This document shows, in pieces, positions 13,662-16,306 of a stretch of DNA of 16,306 bases. Under the pieces are notes generated by a model. That model was not told the origin of the DNA. It did not search any database and saw nothing but the letters and a program-made list of their open reading frames with translations. Each line of letters opens with the position of its first letter. Position 1 is the stretch's first letter. The translations under genes were made by a program, and so were the position numbers. The stretch comes from SH-MAG3 sp036374995 (GTDB lineage: Bacteria; Gemmatimonadota; Gemmatimonadetes; Longimicrobiales; RSA9), in contig DASUSS010000091.1 in assembly GCA_036374995.1 (NCBI GenBank), positions 1 to 16,306 of the forward strand, given 5' to 3'.

Positions 13662-13775
13662 GCCACGCCTCCCTGTGTGAGTGAACGGATGGGCTGTCTG
13701 CGCTGAGCGAGCTCCCGTGCCGCGCCTCCCGCCAAGATACGCCCGCGCGCGCCGCCGGCCAGTCGGGCCACGGCC
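13662..13775. promoter_or_regulatory. Probable promoter region of the DUF4383-TspO-DinB operon
   Basis: This 114-base gap separates two minus-strand groups. The only AT-rich element is TATCTT on the minus strand (13739-13734), a possible -10 box. A weak -35-like CTGGCC (13762-13757) lies 17 bases upstream. The rest is GC-rich. Confidence 0.3.
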
Positions 13776-14312
13776 TCAGTGGACGACGCCGGTGGCCGCG
13801 CCCGGTCCGCGCCGCGTCGGATCGTCGAACAGGAACCAGTCCGGCGGGACGAACGAGAGCGTGGCAAACGCAATCACCGCAAGGGTGACGGCCATCGCCG
13901 ACGCGACTCTGGCGCCGGGGCCGCTGCTGCGGGCCATTACGCCATGCCCGAGCAGCTCACCTGTGAAGACGGCGACGACGAATGTGGCAATGTCCGCCGC
14001 GAGATGATGGCTCCCCAGAATCCACGTGTATCCGTGAAACAGCGCCACGATCAGCACTGGCGGGAGCAGACTGCGGATCGCCGTCGCCGGCAGCAGGCCG
14101 GGCATTCGGCCGTACCGGAGTCGCTGGAGCGGCGAGAGCAATAGTGCGGGCCAGAACGCCATCTTCAGATGCTCCCACGTACTCTCGTTCGTCGCGGCGA
14201 ACACCGCCACGACCGGGTCCCGACCGCTCCACTCCCACGCGAAATGAAGCAGGGATCCGGCCGTCACCACCACGAGCGTGCTGCCGAGGACACGGGCGCG
14301 GAACGACGTCAT
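13776..14312 (-). CDS. DUF6512 family membrane protein
   Basis: 178 aa with several hydrophobic segments: about 8-24, 52-61, 83-98, 104-125 and 134-156. The conserved block GSLLHFAWEWSG (19-30) followed by FAATNESTWEHLK (38-50), with histidine, glutamate and tryptophan residues, identifies DUF6512; a HGYTW block follows later. The function is unknown. The ATG at 14312 overlaps the DUF488 stop by four bases (ATGA), so it is the last gene of a three-gene operon. The last 20 residues (DDPTRRGPGAATGVVH) are polar and not conserved. Confidence 0.85.
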   Translation of the reverse strand: MTSFRARVLGSTLVVVTAGSLLHFAWEWSGRDPVVAVFAATNESTWEHLKMAFWPALLLSPLQRLRYGRMPGLLPATAIRSLLPPVLIVALFHGYTWILGSHHLAADIATFVVAVFTGELLGHGVMARSSGPGARVASAMAVTLAVIAFATLSFVPPDWFLFDDPTRRGPGAATGVVH

Positions 14313-14728
14313 GGTTTGGGTGCGGGCTCGTTCCCCTTCGGCACGGCGAGCACTGCGCCGTTCTCGATGAGCAGCTGCTTCAGGATCGAGCGGTGGCAGC
14401 GATCTTCACGCTCGCAATAACAACCGACGGAAAAGTCCGCCGCGCGCGAGAGCACCGCGAGCAGCTCGAGGTCGTGCTTCGCGTGCGGCGCCGCCATTTC
14501 GGCCTTGTACTTCCTCGCGAACGCCGACCACTTCGCTGGCGTATCGGCCTGCTGACCGAGCTTCATCGTTGCTGCGCTCGGTGCGAGGTTCGGGAACCAG
14601 ACGTCGTACCAGTTCCGACTCGCGAACTCGGCCTTCGGCACACCCCGCGGAGGGCGGCGCACCGTGCCGATCCTCGTTCCCTCTCCCGCGATGCGCGGCG
14701 TTCCGAGACGTACGACTCGCACGGCCAT
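14309..14728 (-). CDS. DUF488 family protein
   Basis: 139 aa, small cytoplasmic protein. The defining motif is CYCEREDRCHRSIL (103-116): two cysteines, then C111-H112-R113, which recalls a nucleophile loop. The N-terminal strand MAVRVVRLGTPR and YDVWFPNLAPSAA (about 41-53) also fit the family, which is widespread and of unknown activity. ATG 14728 follows GAGGAG by 6 bases, and the gene is 13 bases after the thioesterase-like gene. Family assignment is firm. Confidence 0.92.
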   Translation of the reverse strand: MAVRVVRLGTPRIAGEGTRIGTVRRPPRGVPKAEFASRNWYDVWFPNLAPSAATMKLGQQADTPAKWSAFARKYKAEMAAPHAKHDLELLAVLSRAADFSVGCYCEREDRCHRSILKQLLIENGAVLAVPKGNEPAPKP

Positions 14729-14741
14729 GACCGACTCCTCG

Positions 14742-15482
14742 TCAGACGGCGTTCACGGTAGACGACTCCTTCGGCTCGATCCAGATCGCGGAGCTGCTGC
14801 CGAGCAGGACGCCGTCGCTCGTGTACAGAGCCGCGCCACCGCGCAGCTTCCGGCCCGATCGGCCGCTCGACCACCCGATCGCGACACAGGACTCGCGCAC
14901 CGTCGGCCGCCGCACGATGTGAACGGCCAGCTGGCCGAGCAGCCCCACCGTCGTGCCGGGTTCGAACTCGAGCAGGCCGAACCACGACGGGCAGTCGAGT
15001 GCTGCCCAGACGACTTCCCGGTGAACGATCCCGTTCGCGTCGCAGACGGAAGGGTCCGGTACCCATGGCGCTGCCACTATCCGCCGCTCGGCAACCGGAC
15101 CCGGGAAGATGCACAGGCCATCGCCGGCATGACGGGCGGGGCCGCACACGAAGCAGCCCGCGAACGGGTGGCCGGTGCGCCAGCGGAATTTCTGCGATGA
15201 TCGGATGGCCGTCTCGACGTCGACCGGCTCCGGGATCTCGCCATCCGACTCGATGCCCACACCCTCGGCGACGACCTGCTCGTCAAGCAGCATCGTCGCG
15301 TGCGCAGGATCCGGCATCCGGATCGTCAGCGGCTGCTCCAGCGGCGGCGGCACGTTCAGGCGGACGCGCGCGCTACCATCGATGTGTCGCGCAACGAGAC
15401 CGCAGGCATAACCGCCGTTGGCTGAATCCGGTGGACCCCGGTACCGTCGCGCGATGATCACCTCTTCGGACTCGAAGCCCAT
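14742..15482 (-). CDS. Thioesterase-like (double hot-dog fold) protein
   Basis: 246 aa. The two halves look like two hot-dog domains: the first has YRGPPDSANGGYACGLVARH (14-33), the glycine-rich turn before the long hot-dog helix; the second has VVWAALDCPSWFG (157-169) with a strand-rich end (GRKLRGGAALYTSDGVLLGS). Between them lies FAGCFVCGP (108-116), with C110 and C113 spaced as a possible zinc pair, then DGLCIFPGPV. Members are annotated as acyl-CoA thioesterase-like proteins; no activity is proven here. The ATG at 15482 has only a distant AGGG upstream, so the start is less certain. It is the first gene of the operon with DUF488 and DUF6512. Confidence 0.75.
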   Translation of the reverse strand: MGFESEEVIIARRYRGPPDSANGGYACGLVARHIDGSARVRLNVPPPLEQPLTIRMPDPAHATMLLDEQVVAEGVGIESDGEIPEPVDVETAIRSSQKFRWRTGHPFAGCFVCGPARHAGDGLCIFPGPVAERRIVAAPWVPDPSVCDANGIVHREVVWAALDCPSWFGLLEFEPGTTVGLLGQLAVHIVRRPTVRESCVAIGWSSGRSGRKLRGGAALYTSDGVLLGSSSAIWIEPKESSTVNAV

Positions 15483-15530
15483 CGTCAGGCCCTGCTGCGA
15501 CGGATCACACCGGACGGCATCGGTCCGACC

Positions 15531-15963
15531 TCAATCATCGACCTGATCGATTCTGACGGTGTGCCCGCTCACGACGATCCCTCCCTCGGTCGGGATGCGC
15601 ACCCGGAACAGGCTCGGCCTGCCCATCGCCTCGCCCTGACGGATCAGGATCGAAGCCGGCACACCGATCAGCCCCGCATCTCCCAGGTAACCCCCAGCGC
15701 CGCTGCGGCCGCGCCGGTCGCAGGATCCTCGACGACGCCGCCCACCGGGAGCGGATCGCGCGCGTGGAATACGAATAGCGCGTGAGGCGCCGCGCACCCG
15801 CGCGCGGCGCCAGGAATGCGGTCTCCGAAAAACCGACCCGCCGCGCAATACGCTGCATCTCTGCCGGCTCGGGGAGCCGATCCCCTATCCACACCCCGGC
15901 CGGGTTCCCGCCGTCGGCCGTCGTGGTGAACGCGCTCAGACGATAGAGCGAGCCGTCAGCCAT
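15531..15963 (-). pseudogene. PhzF family isomerase/epimerase relic (internal deletion and frameshifts)
   Basis: The N-terminus in one frame is a clear PhzF start: MADGSLYRLSAFTTTADGGN (from 15963), then PAGVWIGDRLPEPAEMQRIA and GFSETAFLAP, which holds the catalytic glutamate. Next, the frame carries on into nonsense. In a second frame, from about 15781, follows ALFVFHARDPLPVGGVVEDP then ATGAAAAALG, the conserved EDPATG block near the C-terminus. At a run of five G (15691-15695) the frame changes again to YLGDAGLIGVPASILIRQGE, AMGRPS and on to a TGA at 15531. The middle third or more, including the CGHAT motif, is missing. PhzF proteins are about 280 aa; this would be about 145. A ribosome site and start remain. 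The deletion makes it non-functional even if a frameshift is a sequencing error. Confidence 0.8.
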
Positions 15964-16050
15964 GCTGTGCACCCTTCATGTACGATCACGTCGGTCATAC
16001 CACGCCGGACTTGCGATGAATGTCTTCGATGGACCCGCGCCGCGCCGGGC

Positions 16051-16306
16051 CTACGGTGTGGGCGGAGCGAAGTCCTCCGGACCGAGAATCTGGCGGACCT
16101 CCACTTCCCCTTCCCAGCCGGGCCAGTACTCCCTGTGCAGGTTCATCAGCATCACCGCGCCCTCGACTGCCTCCTCCCTCGACTTCGCCTCCACCACACC
16201 GAACCCGCCCACGACCTCCTTCGCTTCCGTGTACGGCCCGTCCGTGACGCTCACCTTGCCGCCCGACAGACGGACCCGCGTGCTGTTCGCCATGGGCGCG
16301 AGTCCG
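16051..16306 (-). CDS. Second DGPF-domain (YCII-related) protein (5' end cut off)
   Basis: 84 residues are visible and the frame is open to the window edge, so the start lies outside; the ATG at 16293 is internal. The defining block is VSVTDGPYTEAKEVVGGFGV, with DGPY in place of DGPF, followed by VVEAKSREEAVEGAVMLMNL and a C-terminal EVEVRQIL strand. It is a distant relative of the DGPF protein at 4293-4688. Downstream on the same strand is the PhzF relic, not a sigma factor, so an ECF42 partner is not seen within the window; it could lie upstream. Confidence 0.85.
   Translation of the reverse strand, partial: GLAPMANSTRVRLSGGKVSVTDGPYTEAKEVVGGFGVVEAKSREEAVEGAVMLMNLHREYWPGWEGEVEVRQILGPEDFAPPTP

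Noticed and set aside
11844..13706. 620-residue plus-strand open frame
   Set aside because: It runs antisense through DinB, TspO and DUF4383, all of which have clear family motifs on the minus strand.

Overview
The window is very GC-rich (roughly two-thirds G+C), gene-dense bacterial chromosome. Almost all genes are short, single-domain accessory proteins on the minus strand. The family mix (ECF42 sigma factor with its DGPF partner, DinB-like proteins, a TPR protein with an HMPTHIYTRLG motif, DUF4383, DUF6512, TspO) suggests a soil-type bacterium, most plausibly Gemmatimonadota. This is an inference from gene style, not a proof. I saw no rRNA, tRNA, CRISPR, insertion sequence or phage genes.

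Layout. 1-576 (+): 3' part of a CDP-alcohol phosphatidyltransferase. 675-2877 (-): four-gene run, transcribed PH-domain/coiled-coil protein, lipoprotein, DUF1801, GNAT acetyltransferase. 3001-4688 (-): DGPF/YCII protein followed by its ECF42 sigma factor, overlapping as GTGA. 4689-5011: divergent control region. 5012-6777 (+): two-gene DrrA/DrrB-type ABC exporter. 6851-8094 (-): flavin split-barrel protein coupled to an unknown single-span membrane protein. 8153-10707 (-): secreted TPR protein coupled to an NmrA-like NAD(P)-binding protein. 10893-13661 (-): six small genes (DUF4383, TspO, two DinB proteins, SRPBCC, three-helix membrane protein). 13776-15482 (-): hot-dog thioesterase-like protein, DUF488, DUF6512. 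15531-15963 (-): decayed PhzF gene. 16051-16306 (-): second DGPF protein, cut by the window edge.

The most notable feature is the control region at 4741-4920. A perfect 38-base inverted repeat (arms 4762-4799 and 4861-4898) ends on each side exactly at an outward-facing TGTCGA. Each TGTCGA is followed, after exactly 17 bases, by CGAC. This matches the promoter motif predicted for ECF42 sigma factors (-35 TGTCGA, -10 CGA/TC). One promoter faces the DGPF-ECF42 operon and the other faces the ABC exporter, so the sigma factor probably activates both itself and the exporter. The exporter-side promoter is itself palindromic and may fire both ways.

The remaining gene groups are joined by 4-base stop/start overlaps or short gaps, so they are probably operons. 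Their members look like independent small detoxification, redox or envelope proteins, and no single metabolic pathway is visible.
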